Counted from the stretch's first letter, positions 54,955 to 63,852 are shown. The stretch: DNA of 64,000 nucleotides from an uncultured Muribaculaceae bacterium (GCA_910588035.1 CAJUPY010000011.1:9315-73314); one strand, 5' to 3'. Numbers and translations are program-made. The notes: a model not told the origin generated them from the sequence alone.

Positions 54955-56592
54955 TTACATCATGCCGCCCATTCCACCCATGCCTCCGGCGGGCATTGCG
55001 GGAGCGGGATTGTCTTCTTTCTTGTCGGCGATGACACACTCGGTTGTGAGGAACATGCCGGCGATCGAAGCGGCGTTCTCGAGAGCGACACGGGTAACCT
55101 TGGCCGGATCGATGACACCGGCAGCAAGCAGGTTCTCATATTCGCCTGTGCGTGCATTATAACCGTAGTCGGCCGAACCGTCTTTGACACGTTGAACAAC
55201 GACGGCACCTTCGACACCTGCGTTGGCTACGATCTGACGGAGCGGTTCCTCGATTGCGCGGAGCACAATGTGGATGCCTGTTGTCTCGTCATCGTTGTCG
55301 CCTGTGAGGCCCTCTACAGAGGCGATTGCGCGGATGTATGCGACACCGCCGCCGGGAACGATACCTTCAGCGATAGCGGCGCGGGTCGCGCTGAGTGCGT
55401 CGTCCACACGGTCTTTCTTCTCTTTCATCTCAACTTCGCTGGGAGCACCGATGTGGAGCACAGCAACACCGCCGGCCAATTTGGCAAGACGTTCCTGAAG
55501 TTTCTCGCGGTCGTAGTCGCTGGTTGTGGTCGCGATCTGTGATTTAATCTGTGCCACACGTGTCGCGATAGCTTCTTTCGAGCCTGCACCGTTTACGATA
55601 GTGGTGTTGTCTTTGTTGACAGTCACTTTGTCGGCACGGCCGAGAACTTCGATCGTAGCCGCATCGAGACGCATGCCTTTCTCTTCAGAAACGACAGTTC
55701 CACCGGTCAGAACGGCGATATCCTCAAGCATCTCCTTACGACGGTCACCGAAACCGGGAGCCTTGACAGCGCAGATTTTCAGTGAACCGCGAAGACGGTT
55801 GACAACCAATGTGGCGAGAGCCTCCTGATCGACATCTTCTGCGATGATCAGTAAGGGACGGCCTGATTGGGCGACAGCCTCGAGAACCGGAAGCATATCT
55901 TTGAGGTTAGAGATCTTCTTGTCGTAGAGAAGAATGTAGGGAGACTCCATCTCACATTCCATTTTCTCGGCGTTGGTCACGAAGTAGGGCGAGATATAGC
56001 CGCGGTCAAACTGCATACCCTCGACAATGTCGACGGTGGTTTCGGTACCTTTGGCCTCGTCAACAGTGATTACACCCTCTTTTTTGACTTTCTTCATGGC
56101 CTCGGCAATGAGCTGACCGATTTTCTCGTCGTTGTTTGCAGAAATGCGGGCGACATCTTCTATCTTCTTGAAATCGTCTCCGACTTCCTCTGCCTGTGCC
56201 TTGATGCTCTCGACAACGGCCGCTACGGCTTTATCGATGCCTCGTTTGATGTCCATCGGGTTTGCTCCCGCTGCCACATTCTTCAGACCGACGTTGATGA
56301 TAGCCTGGGCGAGAACCGTAGCGGTGGTTGTGCCGTCGCCGGCATCATCGCCTGTCTTCGAAGCAACTTCCTTGACAAGCTGCGCGCCCATGTTCTGGAA
56401 CGGATCTTCCAGTTCTACCTCGCGGGCTACTGAAACACCATCTTTGGTGATGTGAGGAGCACCGAATTTTTTGTCAATGATAACATTGCGGCCTTTCGGA
56501 CCGAGGGTAACCTTCACTGCGTCGGCCAGGGCGTCAACGCCTTTCTTGAGCTCTTCGCGAGCCTTGATATCAAATTTGATTTCTTTTGCCAT
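54955..56592 (-). CDS. groEL: Chaperonin GroEL
   Basis: A 545-aa 60-kDa chaperonin that folds proteins in an ATP-driven double ring. It starts MAKEIKFDIKAREELKKGVD, has the ATP-site loops VTLGPKGRNVII and GDGTTTATVLAQ, ASNNDE-like RISANNDEKIG, and the C-terminal repeat GGMGGMGGMM. It follows groES by 31 nt and is the last gene of the two-gene operon controlled by the promoter at 56961. Confidence 0.98.
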   Translation of the reverse strand: MAKEIKFDIKAREELKKGVDALADAVKVTLGPKGRNVIIDKKFGAPHITKDGVSVAREVELEDPFQNMGAQLVKEVASKTGDDAGDGTTTATVLAQAIINVGLKNVAAGANPMDIKRGIDKAVAAVVESIKAQAEEVGDDFKKIEDVARISANNDEKIGQLIAEAMKKVKKEGVITVDEAKGTETTVDIVEGMQFDRGYISPYFVTNAEKMECEMESPYILLYDKKISNLKDMLPVLEAVAQSGRPLLIIAEDVDQEALATLVVNRLRGSLKICAVKAPGFGDRRKEMLEDIAVLTGGTVVSEEKGMRLDAATIEVLGRADKVTVNKDNTTIVNGAGSKEAIATRVAQIKSQIATTTSDYDREKLQERLAKLAGGVAVLHIGAPSEVEMKEKKDRVDDALSATRAAIAEGIVPGGGVAYIRAIASVEGLTGDNDDETTGIHIVLRAIEEPLRQIVANAGVEGAVVVQRVKDGSADYGYNARTGEYENLLAAGVIDPAKVTRVALENAASIAGMFLTTECVIADKKEDNPAPAMPAGGMGGMGGMM

Positions 56593-56623
56593 GATTTCTG
56601 TAATTTTCTGTTAATCAATTCAA

Positions 56624-56896
56624 TTATTCAACGATAGCGAGAACGTCGCTCTGACGCATGATCAGATACTTCTCTCCGTCGATCTCGATCTCGGTTCCGG
56701 CATATTTGCCATAGAGAACGGTGTCACCTTCTTTAATGACCATTTCCTCGTCTTTGGTTCCGTTGCCGGCGGCGATGACGGTGCCTTTGAGCGGTTTTTC
56801 TTTCGCTGAATCTGGAATGATGATGCCTGACATTGTGACTTCCTCAGCCGGGGTTGGGTTGATCAGAACTCTGTCAGCTAACGGTTTGATTTTCAT
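56624..56896 (-). CDS. groES: Co-chaperonin GroES
   Basis: The 90-aa lid of the GroEL chamber. It begins MKIKPLADRVLINPTPAEEV at ATG 56896, with the mobile loop around EEVTMSGIIIPDSAKEKP and the core GTVIAAGNGTKDEE, VLYGKYAGTEIEIDGEKY. An in-frame extension of 27 codons upstream lies over the promoter leader and is not part of the protein. Confidence 0.97.
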   Translation of the reverse strand: MKIKPLADRVLINPTPAEEVTMSGIIIPDSAKEKPLKGTVIAAGNGTKDEEMVIKEGDTVLYGKYAGTEIEIDGEKYLIMRQSDVLAIVE

Positions 56897-56960
56897 AACA
56901 GGTTTATTTTTAATTGTTTTTTGTATATTTTGTTTTATTTGTTTTCCATTGGTCTTTTCT

Positions 56961-56977
56961 TGCAACTTCCGTGCCAA
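56961..56977 (-). promoter_or_regulatory. Sigma-54 (RpoN) promoter of groESL
   Basis: Minus strand reads TTGGCACGGAAGTTGCA, a full match to the sigma-54 consensus YTGGCACGRNNNTTGCW, with GG (-24) and GC (-12) separated by ten bases. The start would be near 56950, giving a leader of about 54 nt. No TAnnTTTG box stands at an equivalent site. Confidence 0.75.
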
Positions 56978-56987
56978 ACGGTCATTG

Positions 56988-57003
56988 TGTCAGTAAACTG
57001 ACA
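56988..57003 (-). promoter_or_regulatory. Palindrome upstream of the groESL sigma-54 promoter
   Basis: TGTCAGT-TT-ACTGACA (minus strand), 7-bp arms with a 2-bp spacer, 10 bp upstream of the -24 element. This is a candidate site for an enhancer-binding activator or a repressor; it is closer than most enhancers. Confidence 0.5.
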
Positions 57004-57073
57004 ATTTGGCAATCTTCATTGTAAACAATCTGAAAACCAAAATGTTCGAGAGTGACAAATCTGAAAAAAGACA

Positions 57074-57115
57074 GACGGATGTCTGACACTTGATGTTTGT
57101 GTCTGACATCCGTCT
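57074..57115 (-). terminator. Terminator of the mdh-thioredoxin operon
   Basis: AGACGGATGTCTGACAC (57074-57090) pairs with GTGTCTGACATCCGTCT (57099-57115) with a single mismatch, downstream of the thioredoxin gene. Confidence 0.75.
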
Positions 57116-57137
57116 TGATCTTATTCTCAGAAATCGG

Positions 57138-57551
57138 TTATTTCAGCGCGTCGTTGATCGCCTGATCAAACTGTGCCTGTGTCATCAGACCGATGTGCCA
57201 GTCTTTTTGGCCGTCGGGATTGATGAACAGAATAGCCGGAATAGATGAGATCTGGAGTTTTGCAGCAAGTTCGGGATGCTTGTCGACGTCGACAGAGACA
57301 AACTGAACTTTGCCCTCAAAGGTTCTTGAAGCCTGCTCGAAGACCGGAGTGAACTGACGGCAGGGGCCGCACCAGGTGGCATTGAAGTCAATGATGACCA
57401 GATGACCGGGCGCCGCGTCTACGTCAAAGTTCTCGTCGGCCGGCAGTTCATAAACTCCAACCGGAATGTTGCTCTGGCTGCTCTTGCATGAGGTGAGACC
57501 TGCCGCAAGCGCAACGAGCAAAATCAATGTTAAACCGAGTAATTTTTTCAT
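57138..57551 (-). CDS. Thioredoxin-fold lipoprotein
   Basis: This 137-aa protein has a lipobox (AGLTSCKSS, Cys22) and a complete thioredoxin domain: IIDFNATWCGPCRQFTPVF with the CGPC active site, FVSVDVDKHPELAAKL and SSIPAILFINPDG with the cis-Pro. It is probably a membrane-anchored periplasmic disulfide reductase. It begins 9 nt after the mdh stop, so the two are co-transcribed, an unusual pairing with no obvious functional link. Confidence 0.88.
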   Translation of the reverse strand: MKKLLGLTLILLVALAAGLTSCKSSQSNIPVGVYELPADENFDVDAAPGHLVIIDFNATWCGPCRQFTPVFEQASRTFEGKVQFVSVDVDKHPELAAKLQISSIPAILFINPDGQKDWHIGLMTQAQFDQAINDALK

Positions 57552-57560
57552 GCACTCAGA

Positions 57561-58496
57561 TTAAAGGGCGGTTGCGAGAGCTGCGTTTGTTTTGTGGACA
57601 GCCTCCGCACTCTTGTGGAAGAGGGCTTTTTCTTCGTCGTTGAGATCAAATTCAACGATTTTCTCGATACCGTTCTTGCCGAGGATACAGGGAACGCCGA
57701 TGCAGAGATCGCTTTCGCCATATTCGCCTTCGAGAAGAGCTGAGCAAGAGATGAGTTTCTTCTGGTCGTGGAGAACTGCGCCGACCACCTGGGCTGCAGC
57801 GGCACCGGGAGCATACCATGCCGATGTGCCGAGAAGTTTTGTCAGGGTGGCTCCACCTACCATTGTGTCGGCAGCGACTGTGGCAAGACGCTCTGCCGAG
57901 ATGTAGTCGGTGGCGGGTACACCGCGGTAAGCTGCGTAGCGGGTCAACGGAATCATGGTTGTGTCGCCATGGCCGCCGATAACGATGCCTTCAACCTCTT
58001 TAGGATTGGCGTTGAGTGCGATCGAAAGGAAATATTTGAAGCGTGCGCTGTCGAGTGCGCCACCCATGCCGATGATGCGGTTCTTGGGCAGACCTGATGT
58101 CTTGTGGATAAGGTAGGTCATGGTGTCCATCGGGTTTGAAACGCAGATGATGACTGCATTGGGTGAGTATTTCAGCACGTTTTCACACACTGATTTAACG
58201 ATGCCTGCATTGACTCCGATGAGTTCCTCACGTGTCATGCCCGGTTTGCGGGGAATACCCGAGGTGATGACAACAACGTCGCTGTCGGCTGTTTTCTCAT
58301 AATCGTTGGTCACTCCTGTCAGACGTGTCTCGAGGCCGAGAATGTTTGCTGTCTGCATGATGTCCATTGCTTTTCCTTCTGAAACACCTTCTTTGATGTC
58401 GAGAAGAACTACTTCGTCAGCCACCTGGGTGGTAACCAATACATTAGCACATGTTGCGCCTACGTTTCCGGCGCCTACGACTGTAACTTTTGACAT
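57561..58496 (-). CDS. mdh: Malate dehydrogenase
   Basis: NAD-dependent malate/oxaloacetate interconversion in the (partial) citric acid cycle. The 311-aa protein has the NAD-binding start KVTVVGAGNVGATCANVL, SGIPRKPGMTREELI with substrate Arg residues, SNPMDTMTYLIHK, catalytic His in GGHGDTTMIPL, and the LDH-like MDH length. It leads the mdh-thioredoxin unit and is divergent from the ABC operon. Confidence 0.95.
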   Translation of the reverse strand: MSKVTVVGAGNVGATCANVLVTTQVADEVVLLDIKEGVSEGKAMDIMQTANILGLETRLTGVTNDYEKTADSDVVVITSGIPRKPGMTREELIGVNAGIVKSVCENVLKYSPNAVIICVSNPMDTMTYLIHKTSGLPKNRIIGMGGALDSARFKYFLSIALNANPKEVEGIVIGGHGDTTMIPLTRYAAYRGVPATDYISAERLATVAADTMVGGATLTKLLGTSAWYAPGAAAAQVVGAVLHDQKKLISCSALLEGEYGESDLCIGVPCILGKNGIEKIVEFDLNDEEKALFHKSAEAVHKTNAALATAL

Positions 58497-58571
58497 AGTT
58501 TTATTATTGTTTATGAATAGTTTGATGTTCTTTAATTAATGTCTGCGTCGTTGTCACGGCATCGACATTGC

Positions 58572-58579
58572 AAATTTAA
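58572..58579 (-). promoter_or_regulatory. -7 box of mdh
   Basis: Minus-strand TAAATTTG, an exact match, 75 nt upstream of ATG 58496. Confidence 0.55.
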
Positions 58580-58742
58580 CCAATTATTTTCAAAAGAAAT
58601 CATTTTAACTAAATTTATTGCAGAATTTTTTCTTTAATTCATTCCGGGCATTATTGACATACCCTGAACCTGCTATTCCGACTGAGCGGAAACGACCGCA
58701 ATATCATCTGAAATGAGTATTTTCTGAAAGTTCAACTGATCG

Positions 58743-58750
58743 TAATTTTG
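58743..58750 (+). promoter_or_regulatory. -7 box of the ABC operon
   Basis: TAATTTTG matches the consensus and gives a leader of about 140 nt to ATG 58895. The 58497-58894 intergenic region otherwise shows only the divergent mdh promoter. Confidence 0.55.
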
Positions 58751-58894
58751 CATCCGGAAAACGTCGGAGACGTAGTAGTCTTCCGGCCGGCTGCTGCTGA
58801 CTGCTGTAGTTTCCGACCCGATGACCGGTGTCTGAAAAACCGCAGGAAAAGTCAGAGTGGCCTGTTCCGTGAAATTTCTAACAACTTGCTGACA

Positions 58895-59794
58895 ATGGAA
58901 ACTGACGTAAATACGGTTATTTCGGTTAAAAGTCTGACTCAACGCTATGGCAATGGACGTGTCATCTACAGCGACCTGAGTTTTGATGTCGCCAAGGGAA
59001 GGATTCTCGGTTTACTTGGAAAAAACGGCACCGGTAAAACCACAACAATCAACATTCTGATGGGCTATCTGAAACCCGCCGCCGGAAAATGTACGATATT
59101 CAATGAACCGATTGAAAATCTCTCGCCGCAGACTCGCTCACGAATCGCGCTTCTGATCGAAGGACATGTGCAGTATTCATTCATGACAATCGAACAGATC
59201 GAGAAGTTCTATTCCGCTTTCTACAACAGGTGGAACCGCGCCGCATACTATGAACTGATGTCAAAACTACATGTCTCTCCGAGACAGCACATCTCCTCCA
59301 TGTCATGCGGACAACGGTCTCAGGTTGCTCTCGGACTGATTCTCGCCCAGAATGCCGATCTCCTTGTGCTCGACGACTTCTCTCTCGGCCTTGACCCCGG
59401 CTACCGACGTCTGTTTGTCGACTATCTCAATGACTACGTCAGATCTGAAAATAAAACGGTGTTTATGACATCTCACATCATTCAGGATCTCGAACGCCTC
59501 ATCGACGACTGCATTATTCTTGACTATGGAAAGATTCTGACTCAGACATCGGTGAAAGAACTGATGAGCAGATTTTCTCGCTACACCTGTTCGCTGCCTG
59601 AAAACATTGAGCTTCGCCCTGACGACACAATTGTAAACCCGGGCAAAATAAGGCGTGAAACCGAATTCTACACCTATGGCTCGCGTCTGGAGGTCGAGGC
59701 CGCCCTGACGCGTCAAGGCTTGAAATGTAACAACCTCATCCGTCACGACATGACACTCGAGGATGCTTTTATCGGACTGACCGGAAAATACTGA
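58895..59794 (+). CDS. ABC transporter ATP-binding protein with atypical signature
   Basis: This 299-aa cytoplasmic ATPase powers the permease encoded next. It starts METDVNTVISVKSL at ATG 58895 (an in-frame TTG far upstream overlaps the promoter). Walker A is GKNGTGKTT. The signature is MSCGQRSQ instead of LSGGQ, and Walker B reads LLVLDDFSLGLD, where the usual catalytic Glu is Asp. Switch His is in TSHIIQD. These changes suggest slow or regulated ATP hydrolysis (inference). Seven nt separate it from the permease. Confidence 0.9.
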   Translation: METDVNTVISVKSLTQRYGNGRVIYSDLSFDVAKGRILGLLGKNGTGKTTTINILMGYLKPAAGKCTIFNEPIENLSPQTRSRIALLIEGHVQYSFMTIEQIEKFYSAFYNRWNRAAYYELMSKLHVSPRQHISSMSCGQRSQVALGLILAQNADLLVLDDFSLGLDPGYRRLFVDYLNDYVRSENKTVFMTSHIIQDLERLIDDCIILDYGKILTQTSVKELMSRFSRYTCSLPENIELRPDDTIVNPGKIRRETEFYTYGSRLEVEAALTRQGLKCNNLIRHDMTLEDAFIGLTGKY

Positions 59795-59801
59795 AAAAGC
59801 T

Positions 59802-60473
59802 ATGATCAAGGCATTGATTTTTAAAGAATGGGTAAAGACGCGCCGCATGTTCGTCATCTCTCTGGCGGTGGCGGTAGCTGTGACAATCTATGTCATTTTG
59901 ATGATGTCGCGGCTCGTCGAGTTGAAAGGTGTCGGACATCTGATGATGATTATGCTGCTGAAAGACAATTCGTTTGTCGATTCATGCCGTTTCATTCCGC
60001 TGCTGGCGGCGATTGCCATAGCCGCTTCACAGATGATTCCCGAAATGAGTCAGCGACGGTTGAAACTGACGTTGCATCTGCCCTGTCGACGTGGCCGGTT
60101 GATGAGCGTCATGCTGCTGTGCGGGGTCGTCGAACTGACACTGATATTCATCATTCAGTTGGCTATGATAACCGTCTGCGACTTTGTGATTCTACCGTCG
60201 GAACTTGTAGCCCGTGTGGTGTTGACAATGCTCCCGTGGTTTCTTGCCGGATATGTTGCATATCTGTTTGTGGCGGCCATTTGTCTGGAGGGCACCAGAA
60301 CAATGAAAACTGTTTTGTCTCTTGTCGGAATCGCAGTTTTATTTCTGTTTTATCTTCAGCCGGCAATGGAAGCTTACAACGCTATGATTCTGCCGCTGAT
60401 CGTCTTCATCGCTGTGCTGCCGCTCCTGTCGGTCGGCTCTGTTATCAGGTTCAAGGAGGGCCTTTATGACTGA
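59802..60473 (+). CDS. ABC transporter permease, six-span
   Basis: This 223-aa integral membrane protein has about six spans (RMFVISLAVAVAVTIYVILM, FIPLLAAIAIAASQMI, LIFIIQLAMITVCDFVIL and others) and no conserved motif beyond the ABC-2-like layout. It lies between the ATPase and the DUF4857 protein, with an overlap of 8 bp into the latter, so all three form one complex or pathway. Its substrate is unknown. Confidence 0.8.
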   Translation: MIKALIFKEWVKTRRMFVISLAVAVAVTIYVILMMSRLVELKGVGHLMMIMLLKDNSFVDSCRFIPLLAAIAIAASQMIPEMSQRRLKLTLHLPCRRGRLMSVMLLCGVVELTLIFIIQLAMITVCDFVILPSELVARVVLTMLPWFLAGYVAYLFVAAICLEGTRTMKTVLSLVGIAVLFLFYLQPAMEAYNAMILPLIVFIAVLPLLSVGSVIRFKEGLYD

Positions 60474-61704
60474 AATGAAAAAAGCATATCAAATAGTTGT
60501 CATCTTTCTCTCGGCCACCATACTGGCCTGGTTCCTCCCGTGGTTATACGCTATTGCTTTTCCGGTGTCCCTTAATGATCCGTTCGTGGCATTCTCACCT
60601 GTGAGCGAATCGTTTATCGTGTCTGAAAACGACGGAAGCGGTAAGATTTTTGAATTTTCCGGACACGGCGGCCGGCGCGCCTTCAGTCGCGAGCAACGTG
60701 ACTCTCTTCTTCCACACATCTATTTCAATCAGCTCCTGGGGCGCGGACACATGCCCGACTCTGTCGCCGGAATGCCGGTTTCGGTCCACGATCTGAAGCA
60801 GGCCCAATGGGTTTTCACATCACTGCCGCGCGACGTAAATCGTGTCGCACCGACAGTCTATCTGCTAATGGAATCAATGCCGGCTCGTTTCGAACTTGAA
60901 GATCCTCAGAAATATTTCCACATTGTCGGCCGGCGTGTCGAGGTTGCCGACATAGAGACCGGTGAGGTCGATGAAATCTCATCCGAAAGGTTCACCAAAC
61001 TATTTGAACAACGCAGGTTCAAGTTTCCGATAGCTTTTGCCGATGCCGATATCACAGCCCGAAAACCCTACGACGAGGGTTACATGCTGGTCGACGCAAA
61101 TGGAGATCTCTATCACCTCAAGATGCAGGTAGGCAGGCCCTATCTGGTCAAGGTCGCACTCCCCGCCGGCGTAAAAGCCCGCTACGCTTTTATAATGGAA
61201 AATGTCGACCGGAGACAGTTGGCTCTCTTCACCGACACCGAAAACAATCTCTATGCCGTTGAACACGAGGGTTATAGAATCTTGAAACTACCTGTCGGCA
61301 GTTTTGACCCCGTAAAAGAACGAATGACAATAGTGAAAAATCTGTTCAACTGGGTTGTCAAGATTTCCGACGGAAAGTCAACCCGTTGGGTGGCGCTGGC
61401 AAGTGACAGCCATGCTCTTCTCGGTTCCTGTGAAAGAGATGCGACGGTCAGTCATGCACAGGAGGTTTCCGGGTTCATTTTCCCGTTCCGGCTTTCATTC
61501 GTTTCCGTAGACGACTGCTATGTCAAGCCGCGTATCGACTCCTTTTCATGGAAAGCTGCCGGTTTAGACATCGTTCTGGCTCTGATCATCGGCTTGGTGA
61601 TGAAACATCGTGGCAGATCTGTCCGGAAAAATTGCCTGGCTGTGTTGTTCACGGTCGTAGCCGGAATCTTTGCTGCAATTCCTCTATTAATAATAAAAAA
61701 CTGA
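60466..61704 (+). CDS. DUF4857-type membrane protein of the ABC operon
   Basis: A 412-aa protein with an N-terminal span (about 8-32) and two C-terminal spans (about 360-405); the large middle part should lie outside the cytoplasm and is rich in strands (KFPIAFADADITARKPYDEG, LYHLKMQVGRPYLVKVALP). It overlaps the permease gene by 8 nt. DUF4857 proteins recur next to such ATPase/permease pairs in Bacteroidales, but their role is undefined. A second start, ATG 60475, is possible. Confidence 0.75.
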   Translation: MTEMKKAYQIVVIFLSATILAWFLPWLYAIAFPVSLNDPFVAFSPVSESFIVSENDGSGKIFEFSGHGGRRAFSREQRDSLLPHIYFNQLLGRGHMPDSVAGMPVSVHDLKQAQWVFTSLPRDVNRVAPTVYLLMESMPARFELEDPQKYFHIVGRRVEVADIETGEVDEISSERFTKLFEQRRFKFPIAFADADITARKPYDEGYMLVDANGDLYHLKMQVGRPYLVKVALPAGVKARYAFIMENVDRRQLALFTDTENNLYAVEHEGYRILKLPVGSFDPVKERMTIVKNLFNWVVKISDGKSTRWVALASDSHALLGSCERDATVSHAQEVSGFIFPFRLSFVSVDDCYVKPRIDSFSWKAAGLDIVLALIIGLVMKHRGRSVRKNCLAVLFTVVAGIFAAIPLLIIKN

Positions 61705-61711
61705 ATTTGAA

Positions 61712-62335
61712 ATGAAAAAACTTTTTTCACTCGCGCTGACTGCGATTTGCTCTTTGGCTCTGCTCTCTTGTGGCGAGAAGAAAACAGAGAAGGCTGTTGA
61801 AGACAATGACGCAACGGCTCTGAGTGTCGATGATGTCATGTGCAATGCTTCTGACCTCACCGGCGACACCGTCACTGTCGAGGCTCCGTGTTCACATCTT
61901 TGCTCTCAAGGTGGTAAAAAAGCGTTTCTCGTCGGTTCGGCCGACACTCTGCTTCTGCGTTGCGAAGCCTATCCGCTCATGGGGCAACCTTTCCCGAAAG
62001 ACTGCATTCACCGAGTTCTGAAAGTGCGTGGCATAGTGAGAGAGCAACGTATCGATGAGGCGGCTGTCGCTCAAATGGAACGCGATTTTGAACGTCGCAA
62101 CCAAGACCGTTTGACCGATGAGCAAAACGGGTTTGTCGAACCTGGAACGACCGCACGTCAGACTCAGAGTGGATGCGACACCGAGCGCACCGCTCAAGGA
62201 CAGAAAAATCTCACTACTTTCGCCGAACGAATGGCAGACTATCGTGCCCGAATCGCCCGCAGACAGGCCGAAAATGGCATTCCCTACCTGGCGTTCTACT
62301 ACCTCGACGCTATCGAATACGAAATTGTTGATTAA
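61712..62335 (+). CDS. Cys-rich lipoprotein, last gene of the ABC operon
   Basis: This 207-aa lipoprotein (lipobox LLSCGEK) contains a beta-rich domain with DTVTVEAPCSHLCSQGGKKAFLV and TLLLRCEA, which loosely recalls OB-fold/DUF4920-like proteins (V-x-V, then paired Cys). The CSHLC and two further Cys (DCIH, SGCD) could bind metal or heme or form disulfides. A charged helical segment follows (about 115-185). It begins 8 nt after the DUF4857 gene, so it probably works with the transporter. I do not recognise the family firmly. Confidence 0.65.
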   Translation: MKKLFSLALTAICSLALLSCGEKKTEKAVEDNDATALSVDDVMCNASDLTGDTVTVEAPCSHLCSQGGKKAFLVGSADTLLLRCEAYPLMGQPFPKDCIHRVLKVRGIVREQRIDEAAVAQMERDFERRNQDRLTDEQNGFVEPGTTARQTQSGCDTERTAQGQKNLTTFAERMADYRARIARRQAENGIPYLAFYYLDAIEYEIVD

Positions 62336-62362
62336 CAATTTTGTGCCTGATGATTGAATGGG

Positions 62363-62391
62363 AGAGGGGCTTCGCAGCCCCTCTTTTTTTG
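62363..62391 (+). terminator. Terminator of the ABC operon
   Basis: AGAGGGGC-TTCGCA-GCCCCTCT followed by TTTTTT, 28 nt after the last stop. Confidence 0.92.
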
Positions 62392-62414
62392 TCATGACAC
62401 CATGGTGCCTTGAC

Positions 62415-62446
62415 AAAAAAAGGTTGCCGATCGGCAACCTTTTCCT
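62415..62446 (-). terminator. Terminator of gap
   Basis: Minus strand AAAGGTTGCCGA and its exact complement form a tight palindrome (62419-62442) followed by a run of T, 20 nt past the gap stop. Confidence 0.88.
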
Positions 62447-62466
62447 ATATTTTGTAAAACCGCTTA

Positions 62467-63474
62467 TTAGCCGTTTACTTTCTTCATGTGGGCGATGAGA
62501 TCGAGGACTTTGTTAGAGTAACCGATTTCATTGTCATACCAGCTGATGACTTTAACGAATGTGTCTGTCAAATAAACACCGGCGTTTGCATCGAAGATCG
62601 AGGTGAGCGGGCAGCCGAGGAAGTCGCTTGAAACGACTGCATCTTCGGTGTAACCAAGAACTCCCTTGAGTTCGCCTTCAGCTGCTTCTTTCATTGCAGC
62701 GCAGATATCTTCTTTGGTAGCGGGTTTTGCGAGGTTGCAAGTCAGGTCGACTACTGATACGTCGAGGGTGGGAACACGCATCGAGATACCGGTCAGTTTG
62801 CCGTTGAGTTCGGGAATTACTTTACCTACAGCCTTTGCAGCACCTGTTGAAGAAGGAATGATGTTGCCTGAAGCTGCACGGCCACCACGCCAGTCTTTCA
62901 TTGAAGGACCGTCAACAGTTTTCTGTGTGGCGGTGGTTGAGTGAACGGTTGTCATAAGACCGTTTACAATGCCGAATTTGTCATTGAGAACCTTCGCGAT
63001 AGGTGCGAGACAGTTGGTGGTGCAAGATGCGTTAGAAACGAAAGTCTGACCTGCATAGGTGTTCTCGTTTACACCGCATACGAACATCGGGGTAGCGTCT
63101 TTTGAAGGTGCTGACATAACGACATATTTTGCACCTGCTTCGATGTGTGCCTGTGCCTTCTCCTGTGTCAGGAAGAGACCGGTTGACTCAACTACATATT
63201 CTGCACCTACTGCACCCCATGCGATTTCTGCAGGGTTCTTGCATGCGGTGACGCGAATGTGCTTGCCGTTGACGATCAGCTCGCTCTTCTCCATATCGAA
63301 GTCTACAGTACCGTCGAAACGACCGTGCATTGTGTCATACTTCAGCATGTATGCCATGTAATCTACGGGAAGGAGGTCGTTGATAGCAACTACTTCGATG
63401 TCTTCACGTTTGGTTGATGCACGGAATACGAAACGTCCGATGCGGCCAAAACCATTAATACCTATTTTTGTCAT
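62467..63474 (-). CDS. gap: Glyceraldehyde-3-phosphate dehydrogenase, type I
   Basis: Glycolytic oxidation of glyceraldehyde 3-phosphate to 1,3-bisphosphoglycerate. The 335-aa protein has the Rossmann start KIGINGFGRIGRFVFRA, catalytic SNASCTTNCLAPIAKVL, the activating His in MTTVHSTTATQK, and WYDNEIGYSNKVLDL. Asp in AINDLLP indicates NAD specificity. It stands alone with a clear promoter and terminator. Confidence 0.97.
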   Translation of the reverse strand: MTKIGINGFGRIGRFVFRASTKREDIEVVAINDLLPVDYMAYMLKYDTMHGRFDGTVDFDMEKSELIVNGKHIRVTACKNPAEIAWGAVGAEYVVESTGLFLTQEKAQAHIEAGAKYVVMSAPSKDATPMFVCGVNENTYAGQTFVSNASCTTNCLAPIAKVLNDKFGIVNGLMTTVHSTTATQKTVDGPSMKDWRGGRAASGNIIPSSTGAAKAVGKVIPELNGKLTGISMRVPTLDVSVVDLTCNLAKPATKEDICAAMKEAAEGELKGVLGYTEDAVVSSDFLGCPLTSIFDANAGVYLTDTFVKVISWYDNEIGYSNKVLDLIAHMKKVNG

Positions 63475-63570
63475 AGTTTTATAAATTATTTGGGTTGTAA
63501 ATTCCTGAATTTCAATCTTTTTATACCCGGTTATTACTGCTGTTCACTCCCGGATTGCTTTTTCAACGCG

Positions 63571-63602
63571 CAAATTTACAAAATTTTTTAATATACCTCA
63601 AA
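63571..63602 (-). promoter_or_regulatory. Promoter of gap
   Basis: Minus strand TTTG (63599-63602), 20 bp, TAAATTTG (63571-63578): a full Bacteroidetes promoter. The leader is about 90 nt. Confidence 0.7.
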
Positions 63603-63658
63603 TTTAATCACGAAAAATTCCTTTAATTATGTTTAATCAAGCATCTGCCGTCCCACTG

Positions 63659-63770
63659 ATGTCGTCCTGCCGGACGACGATTCCCCAGTAACCGCGGTAC
63701 GCCTTAGGCGTGCCCGGTCAGACACAAACCATAGATGTGGCGTCCGGCCAAGGACGCCGATTAAATCACA
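63659..63770 (+). repeat. Three-hairpin intergenic repeat, unit A
   Basis: A 112-bp unit with three stems: GTCGTCC/GGACGAC (63661-63678), GGTACGCC/GGCGTGCC (63696-63714, one U-G pair on the plus strand), and GGCGTCC/GGACGCC (63739-63758). It ends GATTAAATCACA. No ORF covers it. It lies upstream of the gap promoter. Confidence 0.8.
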
Positions 63771-63852
63771 CCCCGTTCCCCACCTATTTTCATCCGCCAC
63801 TCGCTCCACCGATGTCGTCCGCCAGGCATCGCTTCCGCCAGTCGCTCCACAG

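Noticed and set aside
58673..58942. 89-codon minus-strand ORF between mdh and the ABC operon
   Set aside because: It overlaps the ABC start and its promoter, has no signal or domain, and no promoter of its own was visible.
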